A DNA stretch of 38,094 nt from Spongiibacteraceae bacterium (GTDB lineage: Bacteria; Pseudomonadota; Gammaproteobacteria; Pseudomonadales; Spongiibacteraceae). How positions within the stretch are numbered: position 1 is the first letter of the stretch; every line of letters starts with the position of its first letter. The DNA lies in contig PAKT01000095.1 of assembly GCA_002710725.1 (NCBI GenBank), positions 1 to 38,094 on the forward strand. Reading direction: 5' to 3'. A model generated the notes under the pieces. It saw only the letters and a program-made list of their open reading frames with translations, searched no databases and was not told the origin of the DNA. Both the position numbers and the translations under genes were made by a program. Below, in pieces: positions 19,875 through 28,248 of this stretch.

Positions 19875-20059
19875 GGAGTTTCAGCCCCTTCCTTTATACT
19901 TTTATTGATCCATTGTTCTATGTCTTCTGTCCGAAACCGCCAGCTCCCTCCCACTTTGAATCCGGGAAGCTTACCCTCGGCTGCCAGCTTATAGGCAGTT
20001 TTCTCTGCTAGCTTCAGGTAAGCAGCGACCTCTTTTAAGGTCAAAATTTGATCAGTCAT
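19871..20059 (-). CDS. Excisionase/MerR-type helix-turn-helix protein
   Basis: MTDQILTLKEVAAYLKLAEKTAYKLAAEGKLPGFKVGGSWRFRTEDIEQWI; overlaps the Mrr-like start (ATGA). Confidence 0.85.
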   Translation of the reverse strand: MTDQILTLKEVAAYLKLAEKTAYKLAAEGKLPGFKVGGSWRFRTEDIEQWINKSIKEGAETP

Positions 20060-20190
20060 AGCGCAGAACACCTTTAGAACTAAAAGGAGAATATGGGAAA
20101 ATCGAGGAAAGAACAACCGCCGACAGGGCTTGTCATCCACAGACTTTTAGGTACATTGGATTACAGAAAAGCTAACAGCGACAACGAGTT

Positions 20191-21627
20191 ATGAATAACA
20201 ACCTCAAGCGTCCATATATTAAGCCTAGTGATGCAAAGGCCTGGAGCCTGTGTGCCCGGCGGGTATGGCTGGATAACAAGGGCGACTTGGAGCTGGCACC
20301 CGTCGAAGATGCGTTTGAAAAGCTAGTGATAGAGCTTGGCCTTGAACATGAGCAACACATTCTCGCTGATCTCCGGGCAGGAAATGAGGTTCATACCGCC
20401 ACCAGCCCAGAAGACACGCGGCGTCTTATGGCAGAGGGTGTCGATATTATCTATCAAGCGCAGCTACTAGACGAAAGCGAAGGCTTTGTCGGCTACCCTG
20501 ACTTCCTCATACGTCACGAAAATGGCGAATATCAGCCAGCCGACGCCAAGTTGGCGCTTAGCGCCGATAAGAAGGAAATTCAGGTCCAGCTTGGCTTTTA
20601 CCGACGGATGCTCGGCAGCACATTACCTGCCATTACGTTTCTCGGCGATGGAACAAGAGATTTTATCGGGGATGAGGCTAATCCCATCACGAACCAGTTT
20701 ATCTCTGAAATGCGCTCATTGCTGGCTACCGATGAGGAACCATTGGTTCGATATAGCCATAGCAAGTGCAAAGCCTGTTCCTATTATTCCCATTGCAAGC
20801 CAGCCTTTGAGGCCAAGGAGGAGCTTTCACTTCTCTATGGCATTCAGGGCCGCGCGGCAGACGGATTAGAAGCGGCTGGTATTTCGACGATAAGCGAATT
20901 GGCGGCGGCTGATCCGGCAAACCTTCCCGATATTCCGTATTTGAACGGATTTGAGAATAAGCAGCGCGCGGTCTTTCAAGCCCAGTCTTACTTTAGCGGT
21001 GAGGTTCACCAAATTGCGCCCGTATCTCTGCCGGATGGTCAGTGGGTTCATTTTGACATTGAAGACAACCCGCTGACGGGCACTGGTGAAAAGCATGTCT
21101 ATCTCTGGGGCTTCTTAGTGCCGGATTACGGCCATGATGCGTTTGAGTACGTTTGGACTGACGAGGCCAATCAAGATTACGAAGGGTGGCAGGCCTTTCT
21201 TCATCAGGTAGAAAATTACCGTGCCAAATACCCCAACTTGATTCTGGCTCATTACTCAGCCCATGAACGAACAACGATTAGGGCCTACGCAAAGCGGTAT
21301 GGCATGGAAGACAATGATACTGTCCTTTACCTGCTGGGTGATGATAGCCCGCTTTTCGATATGCAAAAGCCGGTATTGGATAGCCTCGTACTTCCTTTGC
21401 AGGGCTATGGTCTCAAGGACATTTGCAAACACAAGGATTTGGTCAATTTTCAGTGGGAGGATGATAGTTCCGGGTCGCAGTGGTCTGTCGTTCAATTCAA
21501 CCGCTTCATTGCAGAAACCGATATAACCAAGAAATCCCTCTTAAAATCGGAAATTCTTGGCTATAACCGAGATGATGTCATGGCGACTAGAAAGCTGGAG
21601 GAATGGCTACGAAAGAATTATGTGTAG
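20191..21627 (+). CDS. TM0106-type RecB-like nuclease with RNase H-like domain
   Basis: PSDAKAWSLCARRVWLDNKGD, DFLIRHENGEYQPADAKLA (PD-(D/E)XK-like), CKACSYYSHC cysteines, VHFDIEDNPLTGTGEKHVYLWGFL. Confidence 0.75.
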   Translation: MNNNLKRPYIKPSDAKAWSLCARRVWLDNKGDLELAPVEDAFEKLVIELGLEHEQHILADLRAGNEVHTATSPEDTRRLMAEGVDIIYQAQLLDESEGFVGYPDFLIRHENGEYQPADAKLALSADKKEIQVQLGFYRRMLGSTLPAITFLGDGTRDFIGDEANPITNQFISEMRSLLATDEEPLVRYSHSKCKACSYYSHCKPAFEAKEELSLLYGIQGRAADGLEAAGISTISELAAADPANLPDIPYLNGFENKQRAVFQAQSYFSGEVHQIAPVSLPDGQWVHFDIEDNPLTGTGEKHVYLWGFLVPDYGHDAFEYVWTDEANQDYEGWQAFLHQVENYRAKYPNLILAHYSAHERTTIRAYAKRYGMEDNDTVLYLLGDDSPLFDMQKPVLDSLVLPLQGYGLKDICKHKDLVNFQWEDDSSGSQWSVVQFNRFIAETDITKKSLLKSEILGYNRDDVMATRKLEEWLRKNYV

Positions 21628-21652
21628 CCAAGGAACGCAAGAATTTCTCTGG

Positions 21653-21925
21653 CTAGTGCTGAGTCAGGTCGATCTCGACCTCATAGTGATCGGCGAAGCT
21701 ATCTTTTTCCGATACAAGCACTTCATTAAGCCCTCGTGGCTCATCGATTGTTTCTCCTTCCAGCAACATACCCTCAACATGAAAATCGATGGCTTCGGCA
21801 AAACTCGCACGCGCTTCTTCGATGGTCTTACCGGATGATACGCACCCTGGGATATCAGGTATATCGATCCAATACTCTGTTCCGGCCTCTTTGCGAATTA
21901 GCGCTATATAGGTGCGTTTCATCAT
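21653..21925 (-). CDS. HicB-family antitoxin-like protein
   Basis: TYIALIRKEAGTEYWIDIPDIPGCVSSGKTIEEARASFAEAIDFHVEGM. Confidence 0.85.
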   Translation of the reverse strand: MMKRTYIALIRKEAGTEYWIDIPDIPGCVSSGKTIEEARASFAEAIDFHVEGMLLEGETIDEPRGLNEVLVSEKDSFADHYEVEIDLTQH

Positions 21926-22182
21926 ATATCTCCTGTTTCATCAGGCTTGGAAATGCAAACACTGAACGGATATTGAGCCACCTCATATTCCATCAGGTAA
22001 CGCCATACATTTACCCAGAACATTTCTGCTTCTTCCAGCCCGGCGACGGAGTGGGCCAAGATCAGTTGATCTGCGTACTGAATGGCTGAGCCATCACCAT
22101 TGACCGCTTGCTCACGACTGAGTAGCCGCATTGCGGCATCATAGATATCGGCATTCACGTAAATTGTATGTTGATCTGACAT
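21922..22182 (-). CDS. Hypothetical protein, overlapping the hicB-like gene
   Basis: 86 aa, ATGA-type overlap with the downstream HicB ORF; no recognised family. Confidence 0.6.
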   Translation of the reverse strand: MSDQHTIYVNADIYDAAMRLLSREQAVNGDGSAIQYADQLILAHSVAGLEEAEMFWVNVWRYLMEYEVAQYPFSVCISKPDETGDI

Positions 22183-22193
22183 TTTAATCTCCT

Positions 22194-23873
22194 CTATCTA
22201 CCCCGATCTCTGCCTCGGCGTGGCCGTCTTGACCGGCGAGGTCGAGAGTTTCGGTTATTGTCATGGCTTGGGCCATTATCATCATCGCCGCCAGTATCAC
22301 CATCGTCCTGATCAGCACCGGAGGCTTTGTCGAATTCAGCGGTCAGGTTTGGAATATCCTTTTTGCCTTCGCCGCTTTCCTGTCGGCCCTTCTCGGCTGA
22401 TCCGGCGGCCTTATCAAAGTCAGCCGCAAGGTTAGGTATATCATTCGCGCCCCCCTGGGCTCCCTCGCGGGAACCTCGCACCTGCCCAGACGCATCCCGG
22501 AAATGCTCACGGAGATTTACGGCTTCACTACGTTCAAACTGCTTCTGGATATCGCGGCTTTGCTCGCGCTTGAAGTTTGCATCAAGGGCAGCGAGCTCCC
22601 TCGCGTCGATCTTGTTCAGATTTTGCAGGCGACGATCCAGGTCGTGCTCCATCGCTTGATGGACGCGGTCCTGCAATTTCGTTTCTTGCCGCTGGGCATT
22701 CGCCAGCGCTTCGAATTCGTTCGCCTGCTCGGCATGGCGCCTTTTGTCCTGATATTCGTGAAGCTTTTTGCGGGCAAATTCGACACCGGTCACGCGGCCC
22801 AGAAATAAGGCGAGCCCCTGCGGATTGAACCGCGCCCGCTTATCAGTGATTGCCTGCTCTTCGCTGGCTATTTTTTGCTCAAGCCATTTGCCTTCGGCAT
22901 CCTGCTTCTGGATGAGCGCTGCCTTTTCCTTTGTTATTCGCTCGGCCAGCTTCGGACGCTCGGCCTCCAACGGTTTGCGCCGTTCAAGCTGATCCTTTTT
23001 GAGGGTTTCGTATTTCTTGGCCCATTGCTCAAGATCATTGTGCTGTTTGAACTGCTCCCGCTGCTTGGCGGCTATCTGCCGCGCCTCGTCAACGGTCGGC
23101 AAAAGCTCGGTCGGATAATCGTTCTTCAGGAAGGCAGCAACATCTTTTGCCCGGACCGACTTGTCATCGATCATGCGGGGAAGCGCACTTGTGTGCCCAT
23201 GAAGATCAACCACCACATAGGGCCGGTCGCCTTGCGCCAGGATATAGCCCATATCGGCAAGGGCATTCACGAAGCCTTTGGCGCTGTCAGCCCTGTGCCA
23301 GGCTTTAGTGATCTCGGCCATCCGTTCTTCTTTGGTGCGGCCCGTCTGGTTTTGCTGGTGCTGGTCGTAAAGCGAGTTCTGTTTGTTCTTTTCCTTTTGA
23401 TCAGGCTCGTAACCATCCGGCAGGATTAGGTCGTGATCGCGGGCAAACTCCCGCGTCACCTTCATGAGCTTTTCACGATCAAAACTGAGCTGGACGGCTT
23501 TGCCTTGCTCGGCATCAATCCGCGACCAGACGACGTGGGCGTGCTCGCGTCCTTCCTTTATATGGAAGACGACAGCACGGGGCTGATCTTCCAGCCCAAG
23601 CTTTTGTTCAACCCGGTCTATATAGTCCATATATTGATCACGGCTCATCTGGCCGTTGACCTTGGTCCAGGGATTGATTGACAGGCTATATAGGTATTTC
23701 TGGCATTTAGTGAGACAGTGGGCCTGTAACTCCCACTCGGCAAAAGCGCCGTGAAGATCGTCGGCAACGGCTCCACGGATATGGGCAATTTCCACCTGCT
23801 CATTATCCGCCTCATTTTGCAGGTGGGTGGCCAGATCACCGCCACCACCGCGCTGGGAGGCAAAGGGAATCAT
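22194..23873 (-). CDS. MOBP/VirD2-type relaxase
   Basis: GREHAHVVWSRIDAEQGKAVQLSFDREKLMKVTREFARDHDL (HxH region) and long coiled, basic C-terminus. Confidence 0.88.
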   Translation of the reverse strand: MIPFASQRGGGGDLATHLQNEADNEQVEIAHIRGAVADDLHGAFAEWELQAHCLTKCQKYLYSLSINPWTKVNGQMSRDQYMDYIDRVEQKLGLEDQPRAVVFHIKEGREHAHVVWSRIDAEQGKAVQLSFDREKLMKVTREFARDHDLILPDGYEPDQKEKNKQNSLYDQHQQNQTGRTKEERMAEITKAWHRADSAKGFVNALADMGYILAQGDRPYVVVDLHGHTSALPRMIDDKSVRAKDVAAFLKNDYPTELLPTVDEARQIAAKQREQFKQHNDLEQWAKKYETLKKDQLERRKPLEAERPKLAERITKEKAALIQKQDAEGKWLEQKIASEEQAITDKRARFNPQGLALFLGRVTGVEFARKKLHEYQDKRRHAEQANEFEALANAQRQETKLQDRVHQAMEHDLDRRLQNLNKIDARELAALDANFKREQSRDIQKQFERSEAVNLREHFRDASGQVRGSREGAQGGANDIPNLAADFDKAAGSAEKGRQESGEGKKDIPNLTAEFDKASGADQDDGDTGGDDDNGPSHDNNRNSRPRRSRRPRRGRDRGR

Positions 23874-24220
23874 GACTGCCTGCCCATTGCTTTGAAGCAG
23901 CCATTACGGATCGTGACCAATTCTGTGAGAATTTGCTCAAGCTGCAAAGCAACATTTGCGTCATTTCCAGCCACCAAGGCTATCTCGCGCAAATCGTCAT
24001 GGAGGCGGGCTGTCTGTGCCAAAAGATGACCGATAACCTGCTTTTCGATGACAGGCTTTCTGGCTGCGCGTGCAGGTTCCTTGCCGAAAATTGCCTGTGT
24101 GATAAAGGCATTTTTCGAGAGCCCTGACCGCTCGACCCGCAACCAAAATTCGGCTTCCAGCTCTACGGGCGGGCGGTAGGATATCGGTCCTCTGCGCTTT
24201 TGGTCATTTTGCTTTTCCAT
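23870..24220 (-). CDS. mobC: MobC-type relaxosome accessory protein
   Basis: RGPISYRPPVELEAEFWLRVERSGLSKNAFITQAIFG; start at MEKQNDQ preceded by GGGAGG; overlaps the relaxase start. Confidence 0.75.
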   Translation of the reverse strand: MEKQNDQKRRGPISYRPPVELEAEFWLRVERSGLSKNAFITQAIFGKEPARAARKPVIEKQVIGHLLAQTARLHDDLREIALVAGNDANVALQLEQILTELVTIRNGCFKAMGRQS

Positions 24221-24310
24221 GCCTCCCAGCTTACTGAGGCTTTTCTGAGCCGAGCCTCGCGGCGTCATCGTGGCATCCAAACCTGCGGCAGGGTTGGTCC
24301 AGGGTTTTCA

Positions 24311-24607
24311 GGGGAGGCGAATTCCCCTGAATGCAGGTCAAGGCGGCACACGCCTTGTGGAGGGTTCCAAGGGGCGCACACTGCCCTTTGGTCGATGGGG
24401 CCGCCGGGGAGAGCGAAGTCTCCCCTGCTCGTGATGAAACGGCGAAACGTTTACCTCAGCCAGAGAGGTTCGATACCGATCTGGCTGACACAATCCCTTG
24501 GCGCGTCGATTCCCAAAGGATCGACAAGCTTAGGGATTCCGAGGGGGTGTCAACGGGGGATGGGAAGTCCCCCTCCAAGGTGGGCGTGGTATTACCACGC
24601 ACACCTT
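24311..24607. repeat. Array of nine consecutive hairpins
   Basis: Stems at 24311-24327, 24339-24357, 24367-24391, 24406-24425, 24437-24452, 24457-24487, 24492-24538, 24555-24573 and 24577-24607, read directly as inverted repeats. Confidence 0.8.
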
Positions 24608-24817
24608 GTGTTCCATCTTAATGCCTTCCTCCTGCTCTCCTTCGAGTCTACGGAAGAGGTCGTTACCATAATCTTAACAAAGCGCCAAAAACCGCCGTTT
24701 TCCTATGGTTTTCGGGTTTATTCGGGTCGATACGGATCGTTTCAGGTCGCCGCTTCCTTTGGGGAACCGGCGGGCCAGAACGGGCTGGTTCTGACTCTAT
24801 CAGGATGTGAACAAACG

Positions 24818-24848
24818 AAAAGCGGGAACGCTGTCGCGCCCCCGCTTT
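24818..24848. terminator. Hairpin, possible terminator
   Basis: AAAGCGGG...CCCGCTTT, 8-bp stem. Confidence 0.5.
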
Positions 24849-24874
24849 AATTGTGGGTAAGAATTTGGTGGTGT

Positions 24875-25096
24875 TTAGCCTTCGTTATTTTCAGGCTCTT
24901 GCCCGGCTTCACGAAGAACGATGCGGCCACCATTTGCGGGAATCAGGTCGAGCTGAACGGTCATCCCTTTGGCATCTTCATGCCCCCAGGCGGCCCCAAT
25001 CCGGGTCCAGTAGGATTGCTCTCCGCGCTCTGTAACGTGGTAGGCGATGAGTGCCGGTGTCTGGATTTCGCGATTTTGGTTGCGAGTATCGATATT
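24875..25096 (-). pseudogene. 5'-truncated conserved plasmid/ICE-type small protein
   Basis: Start-less frame NIDTRNQNREIQTPALIAYHVTERGEQSYWTRIGAAWGHEDAKGMTVQLDLIPANGGRIVLREAGQEPENNEG*; in frame with and directly after the stop of 25097-25477. Confidence 0.6.
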
Positions 25097-25477
25097 TTAA
25101 TTCAACTCAGCTTTTAATGATGATTTAAGGTTTTCATATCTCTGCTGTGAATGGGCCCAATCCAAGGGGGCTTTAATAAACTTAAGCCCTTTCGGTGGAG
25201 GGGGTGGCACACAGCCCTTTAACTCGGACTTAATAACATCTTCTAAGTAACCGAGCCATTTTTTGTCTCTCTTTTTACTCGATATTTCAATTTCTTCTAT
25301 TTCGGTTCGTGATTTCTCGATGGTTACAGATTGCGGCTGCCACCCAGCTTCACGAGACTTTCGGTAGGGAGCCAGAATTGTCGATCCTCCGAGATACGAG
25401 TCATTTTTCTTAGCCATATTCAGCGTCCAATTTATAGATTTTGTAGTTTCAACCAACTTAAATTTATTACTTAGCAT
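25097..25477 (-). CDS. Hypothetical protein with YLGGSTIL N-terminus (start may be MAKKND, 25420)
   Basis: MAKKNDSYLGGSTILAPYRKSREAGWQPQS... Confidence 0.6.
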   Translation of the reverse strand: MLSNKFKLVETTKSINWTLNMAKKNDSYLGGSTILAPYRKSREAGWQPQSVTIEKSRTEIEEIEISSKKRDKKWLGYLEDVIKSELKGCVPPPPPKGLKFIKAPLDWAHSQQRYENLKSSLKAELN

Positions 25478-25627
25478 GTGAAAAAGAACGCATCAAACAT
25501 AAAATGTGAATGAAGAGCATTGCTAAAGTACCTTCCAAAATCACGAGCCACGATGATGCCGCGAGGCTCGCCATTTTCATGGCGCGTGATAATCCCTGCT
25601 ATCGGAATTGGCAGGACAATATTTGAA

Positions 25628-27163
25628 ATGAGCAGCAAAGACAGTGATGTACTTCTTGGCGACATTCCGCGTGGTGTATCAACCCGCTCGCTGAAGCAGC
25701 AAAGTGCCCCGCAGGCTCGCTGGCAAACCAGTGCCTCTATACAGCAAAGCGCGGCGCTGGCCTATGATCCCGAAGCCCCTTACGGAAAAATCCTCGTGGG
25801 TGCCATTGGCAATAAACTCGTGGGCATTGAAGACAACCGTCATATATTGACCGTCGCCGGTAGCCGCGCCGGTAAATCTGTCGCCGTTATTGGCAATATG
25901 TGCTTTTACCCCGGCAGCATTTTAGCAACCGATCCGAAAGGCGAGCTTGCGAGCCTGACTGCGGCCCGGCGGGCGGCCCTCGGCCAAAAAGTCTATGTGC
26001 TTGATCCCTTCGAGCAAACAACCGGCTTCGCGGCGGAGCATCGGGCGATATTTAATCCGATGGCTGCGCTAAGCCTTAACAGCCCCACCATTATTGAAGA
26101 TGCGGCCTTAATTGGGGACGCGATGGTGATTGCCGCAGGCAAAGACCCCCACTGGGATGAAAGCGCCCGCAATTTTATAGAGGGCATCATTTTGCATGTG
26201 GCTACGGCGGCGCAGTATGAAGGTGAACGAAATTTGATCACCGTTCGTAGCCTGCTCCGGCGTGCAATGGATTGGCAGGGCGACGATGACAATGGCGATT
26301 TCACGCTAAAAGCCGAGATGCTGGCAAACGCTGACTGGCTTGGGCAAGGATGCGGCTATACCGATGTTGCAGACGCTATTGAGGGCGCAGCGTTCGATTT
26401 CTTTGATAAGGGAGAGAATGAGCGCGCGAGCGTCCTTTCCACCGTTCGCCGCCATACCAAGATACTGGAATATACGGCAATGCGCCGGGTACTTTCCGGC
26501 CACGATTTTGATCTCGCCGATCTGAAGCGAGAGGATGGCGGCGTTACTATTTACCTTTGCCTGCCAGCCAGTCGCATGGGGCTGTGCAATCGCTGGCTTC
26601 GTATCTTCATCAATCAGCTCCTTGATGCGATGGAGCGTGAAAAAGCGGCACCCAAAAATCCGGTGCTGGTGGTGCTGGATGAATTTCCGGTGCTGGGTCA
26701 CATGAGCCAGCTTGAAAACGCCGCCGGTCAGATCGCCTCTTTTGGGGTGAAGCTATGGTTAATCTTGCAGGACTGGGGACAAGGAACCACCCTATATAAG
26801 GAAAGATGGGAAAGCTTTGCAGCCAATGCCGGGATCATGCAATTTTTCGGGAACAATGACCTCGCCACTACGGAATATATATCCAAGCGGCTCGGCAAAA
26901 CTCAGATCAACGCAATTCGTGGCGGTGAGGTCGGGCAGGATCAGGCCCGCCAGGGAATGACCGGAAAATCGGAAACATTGGAGCTTCATGATCTCATGAC
27001 CCCGGAAGAGGTCACTCGATTCTTTGCGCGCTCGGATGGCAAGAAACGTCAGCTCGTGATCTGGGCGGGCTACCATCCAATGATTTTGCAGCGGGTGGAG
27101 TATTTCGACCAGAACGGGCCGTTTGCGGAACTATTTTCTGGTCTGGCCGAACATCCGAGATAA
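25628..27163 (+). CDS. VirD4/TraG-type type IV coupling protein
   Basis: GSRAGKSVAVIGNMCFYPGSILATDPKGELAS (Walker A), VLVVLDEFPVLGHMSQLENA (Walker B), LWLILQDWGQ. ORF open from 25520; start chosen at MSSKDSD. Confidence 0.9.
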   Translation: MSSKDSDVLLGDIPRGVSTRSLKQQSAPQARWQTSASIQQSAALAYDPEAPYGKILVGAIGNKLVGIEDNRHILTVAGSRAGKSVAVIGNMCFYPGSILATDPKGELASLTAARRAALGQKVYVLDPFEQTTGFAAEHRAIFNPMAALSLNSPTIIEDAALIGDAMVIAAGKDPHWDESARNFIEGIILHVATAAQYEGERNLITVRSLLRRAMDWQGDDDNGDFTLKAEMLANADWLGQGCGYTDVADAIEGAAFDFFDKGENERASVLSTVRRHTKILEYTAMRRVLSGHDFDLADLKREDGGVTIYLCLPASRMGLCNRWLRIFINQLLDAMEREKAAPKNPVLVVLDEFPVLGHMSQLENAAGQIASFGVKLWLILQDWGQGTTLYKERWESFAANAGIMQFFGNNDLATTEYISKRLGKTQINAIRGGEVGQDQARQGMTGKSETLELHDLMTPEEVTRFFARSDGKKRQLVIWAGYHPMILQRVEYFDQNGPFAELFSGLAEHPR

Positions 27164-27187
27164 CTTAACGAAAAAGCGGAGAATTTG

Positions 27188-27628
27188 TTACCAAATGATT
27201 TTTGATCCGTGTTTTATACCAATCTTGTCTTTGGCTATATTCACCAAGCGGGGAGTCCACTTTTCGCCAGAGGCTGTTTTGAAGCCCGTTTCATTCCAGA
27301 ACTTAGCTACATCATCGGCCCTGGTTAATCCTGCGTCTTTAGACCGGTCAAACTGACCTTTGATACTTGCTAAAAAATTCTTCCATCCAGAAGAATACAT
27401 ACCTATATCATTTTTATCCTGAGAAGAAACTCGAATAGTTTTCAAATCTCTCCTGATTTTTCTTAGCTCTTTCTCTTTGCTTCCAACTTCATCAAGATAA
27501 TCTTGTGTCCTTCCCTTGCCATGCATAGCCTTTATTTTTCTGGATAACCGCTCGGAAGAATTCTTAACTCCAATTTTTGGCGAGCAATGTAAAATAGTGC
27601 TACCACCAAGATAATGATTTTTCCCCAT
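27188..27628 (-). CDS. Hypothetical protein with YLGGSTIL N-terminus
   Basis: MGKNHYLGGSTILHCSPKIGVKNSS... Confidence 0.65.
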   Translation of the reverse strand: MGKNHYLGGSTILHCSPKIGVKNSSERLSRKIKAMHGKGRTQDYLDEVGSKEKELRKIRRDLKTIRVSSQDKNDIGMYSSGWKNFLASIKGQFDRSKDAGLTRADDVAKFWNETGFKTASGEKWTPRLVNIAKDKIGIKHGSKIIW

Positions 27629-27722
27629 ATCTAATGCGCCTATTTTTCGCTAAATTGGTGATTTCATCATTAGCGCAAGAACCTACAAATCCATAATAAT
27701 ATCTGGGCGATAGGTTTCCAGT

Positions 27723-28160
27723 TTACTCATTACCTTCGCTACTGATTTCTTTATTCTGCGCGTTCATTTTTTCATATTCTGCTTTCATTTCCTGCACAGA
27801 TGGATAATTCTGCGGCTTCACCCCACAGTTTTTTGACATAGCCAATGTTGCCAAATAATTATATCTCTGACGGTATGCCTCATATTCTGTTTGCTCAGCA
27901 TTTTTAAAATCCATAAAGAACCAAGGAACTAATAAAAACCAACCCGCGACGCCGAGCGCAACGTTTTTACCAGTTTTATCAGTATTCGGTAGAAGATGAG
28001 CAATTTCATTCTGGACAGTGGACATTTCAAATTCCAGAGCCTCACAGGATTTATTTTGATCGCCGTACTGGGTGATCATAACTGGATTTGGCGTTCTACC
28101 TCCGCAGGCCGAAACAAACAAGATAGAAGACAAACAAACAGATGAGACGAGCTTCCTCAT
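27723..28160 (-). CDS. Putative lipoprotein
   Basis: MRKLVSSVCLSSILFVSACGG lipobox; internal VALGVAGWFLLVPWFFMDF. Confidence 0.75.
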   Translation of the reverse strand: MRKLVSSVCLSSILFVSACGGRTPNPVMITQYGDQNKSCEALEFEMSTVQNEIAHLLPNTDKTGKNVALGVAGWFLLVPWFFMDFKNAEQTEYEAYRQRYNYLATLAMSKNCGVKPQNYPSVQEMKAEYEKMNAQNKEISSEGNE

Positions 28161-28248
28161 TCAAAATACCTTTACATTTATTTTTCAAGATCATCTTCAA
28201 TAAAAGACTAGAAAAATAATGTAAAGATTAAAAATGAAAAAGATCGAA

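Noticed and set aside
22194-24280. Plus-strand ORFs in the relaxase/mobC region (e.g. 22875-23429, 22327-22659)
   Set aside because: Antisense to relaxase, typical spurious ORFs in moderately GC-rich coding DNA.
24801-24812. ATCCTG-like nic site (minus strand of TCAGGATGTGAA) next to the inverted repeat CAGAAC/GTTCTG
   Set aside because: The base after the putative nick and the order of inverted repeat and nic do not match the IncP/VirD2-type consensus; not enough to call oriT.
24200-24850. 216-aa and 96-aa ORFs across the hairpin array
   Set aside because: The sequence is dominated by inverted repeats and the translations look non-protein-like; treated as structured DNA/RNA.
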